Assembly (NCBI GenBank): GCA_937876355.1
Contig: CALFHN010000145.1
Span: forward strand, 62,001-126,000
DNA: 64,000 bases
Reading direction: 5' to 3'
Source of the DNA: an uncultured Bacteroidota bacterium
GTDB lineage: Bacteria; Bacteroidota; Rhodothermia; Rhodothermales; UBA10348
The notes below the pieces were generated by a model. That model did no database searches and was not told where the DNA came from. It was given only the letters and a program-made list of their open reading frames with translations. The translations under genes and the position numbers were made by a program. Positions 62,634-64,000 of this stretch are shown piece after piece. Positions within the stretch are counted from its first letter, which is position 1. Every line of letters starts with the position of its first letter.

Positions 62634-64000
62634 ATGAAATTCATTGTGTCCCGCCTTTTGGCGACCCTAGTCTTTGCATGCACCATGGTTGGCTGCGGCA
62701 CGCCTGACCCCGCATCTTCCGTAAAATCTGTAGAGATTGAAGACATCTTCAACAGGACAGAGGTACGCATCCCTATGCGAGACGGGACCCATTTGTTTAC
62801 CGTAATTTTGTCTCCCAAAGATCAAGGAGACCAGGCGCTACCCTTCATTTTGTCCCGAACTCCGTATGGAACGGCGGGATGGGGCGGAACCTCAGGTATA
62901 ATTTATGGATTTCGAGAGTTAATCAAAGAAGGTTATATCTTTGTACTGCAAGACATTAGGGGAAGATATGACTCTGAAGGAGAGTTCATCATGAACCGTG
63001 CGGCGTGCGAGGTTCGGGACGATTCCTGTATTGATGAAGCATCAGACACACACGATTCCGTGGACTGGCTGCTTGCCAACGTCCCAAACAATAATGGACG
63101 CGTTGGACAACTTGGCATTTCTTATCCAGGATATTTAGCCAATGCGACCGCGTTTGGCCCACACCCTGCCATTAAAGCCCTAAGCCCGCAGGCCACCATG
63201 GGCGATGGTTGGATGGGCGACGACTTCTTTCATCAAGGCGCTTTCCGGCTTTCATACGGACTAGAATATGCGTGGGATATGGAAGCGAGCTCGGACGGCA
63301 GCATTCCGCCAAATCCCGGTCGATATGACACATATGATTGGTATCGATCATTCCCGACACTCAGCGCGCTGGCCGATTCAGTTGGTGCGTGGGATTGGCC
63401 TACCTGGCGGCTGTTTGTTGAGCATCCAACGTACGACGAAGAATGGAAAGGCCGCGCGATACCTCTTCGTCTGACCGCTCCTCCTGTTCCAACTCTGACG
63501 GTTGGCGGCTGGTGGGATCAAGAGGACATGTGGGGCGCTCAGCACACATATGCGGCCATGGAAGCCAACGACCCTAACAATATCAATCATCTGGTAATGG
63601 GGCCTTGGAAGCACGGCCAGTGGTTCACAGACTCCGGCGACTCACTCGGACTCCCGCAATGGGGGAGCTCAACGAGCGACTATTATCGAAAAGAGATCGA
63701 AGGACCATTTTTCGCCTTTTGGCTAAAAGACAAGGGCACCGGACAATTTGCCGAAGCTAACCTCTTTGACTCAGGTGCAAAAGAATGGAAACAGTTTGAC
63801 AAATGGCCACCTATAGATGCCGTTAAAACGAACCTTTACTTCCTTGGCAACGGGAAACTCTCATTCGATGCTCCGAAAGTGGCGAGCGGTTCTGACCATT
63901 ATGTGAGCGACCCAAATTTCCCTATTCCATATCGAGAAAGGCCCATCGAGTGGACCTACGACCCCCGCGGCTCCGGTTGGAAACCTTGGATGACTGAAGA
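62634..64000 (+). CDS. CocE/NonD-family hydrolase, lipoprotein (cut by window end)
   Basis: The open frame starts at ATG 62634 and runs off the window; 455 codons are visible. A lipoprotein leader ends MVGCG. The alpha/beta-hydrolase part shows MRDGTHLFTVI, PFILSRTPYGTAGWGG, DIRGRYDSEGEF, and the nucleophile in LGISYPGYLANATAFG. YDTYDWYRSFPTL and the later GPWKHGQW (with the catalytic His) belong to the CocE/X-Pro-dipeptidyl-peptidase (S15) layout. Family members cleave acyl esters or N-acyl amides, including peptide N-terminal dipeptides. The C-terminal jelly-roll domain is only begun here. It lies 106 bp after smc. Confidence 0.9.
   Translation, partial: MKFIVSRLLATLVFACTMVGCGTPDPASSVKSVEIEDIFNRTEVRIPMRDGTHLFTVILSPKDQGDQALPFILSRTPYGTAGWGGTSGIIYGFRELIKEGYIFVLQDIRGRYDSEGEFIMNRAACEVRDDSCIDEASDTHDSVDWLLANVPNNNGRVGQLGISYPGYLANATAFGPHPAIKALSPQATMGDGWMGDDFFHQGAFRLSYGLEYAWDMEASSDGSIPPNPGRYDTYDWYRSFPTLSALADSVGAWDWPTWRLFVEHPTYDEEWKGRAIPLRLTAPPVPTLTVGGWWDQEDMWGAQHTYAAMEANDPNNINHLVMGPWKHGQWFTDSGDSLGLPQWGSSTSDYYRKEIEGPFFAFWLKDKGTGQFAEANLFDSGAKEWKQFDKWPPIDAVKTNLYFLGNGKLSFDAPKVASGSDHYVSDPNFPIPYRERPIEWTYDPRGSGWKPWMTE

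Noticed and set aside
1-64000. tRNA, rRNA, IS elements and prophage genes
   Set aside because: No such structures, transposases, terminal repeats or phage proteins were recognised by eye; a tRNA scan would be decisive.

Overview
The window looks like a chromosomal segment from a member of the Bacteroidota/Rhodothermota/Balneolota branch. It has a short primary sigma factor without region 1.1, which is typical of that branch. Two secreted proteins end in type IX secretion (T9SS) C-terminal domains, one with a YPNPFNPQT motif. TTG/GTG starts and weak Shine-Dalgarno sites are common. Base composition is moderate, gene density is high, and there is no IS element, prophage, tRNA, rRNA or CRISPR array. 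It is mostly a housekeeping and catabolic region with a few accessory patches.

Layout: 1-5,950 is a copper nitrite reductase region: the end of one NirK, a convergent rqcH-like gene, then a second NirK fused to cytochrome c, a formylglycine-generating-enzyme-fold protein and a SCO copper chaperone. 5,977-7,874 holds the primary sigma factor, an RsbW-type kinase running into a broken STAS domain, and the remnant of another membrane protein. 8,052-12,243 carries a GH3 protein, folP, the c-di-AMP cyclase cdaA, and pcm. 12,266-15,394 is a leftward operon of a degenerate GGDEF-like protein, phosphopentomutase and two EutN/CcmL microcompartment vertex proteins. 15,580-19,294 contains two sigma-54-like motifs, a possible structured RNA and a large T9SS-exported propeller protein. 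19,765-21,878 is a KamA-type radical SAM aminomutase overlapping an ATP-grasp ligase. 22,932-29,507 is a copper/silver RND efflux operon. 29,561-32,000 has ftsX and a T9SS metalloprotease. 32,036-39,911 holds amino-acid catabolism genes (short asparaginase-like protein, hutI-hutH-hutU, alanine dehydrogenase) plus YceH and a SpoU methyltransferase; glutamate dehydrogenase follows on the other strand. 41,551-47,351 includes an Ig-like lipoprotein, the NAD(P)HX repair enzyme, VanZ and TonB. 47,348-52,441 has a secreted amidohydrolase, a cytochrome c with a Met-rich repeat tail, a cysteine-desulfurase-like enzyme and a DUF2231 fusion. 52,749-62,527 carries clpB, an ECF sigma factor with a TPR Ser/Thr kinase, and smc. 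The window ends inside a CocE/NonD lipoprotein hydrolase.

Functional themes are periplasmic copper use (NirK, SCO) with copper export (Cus system), amino-acid breakdown feeding glutamate and pyruvate, and envelope/T9SS export. The least explained elements are the KamA/ATP-grasp pair with an unusual substrate-site residue, the orphan EutN pair beside phosphopentomutase, the paired sigma-54-like motifs with a possible small RNA, and the broken RsbW-STAS junction.
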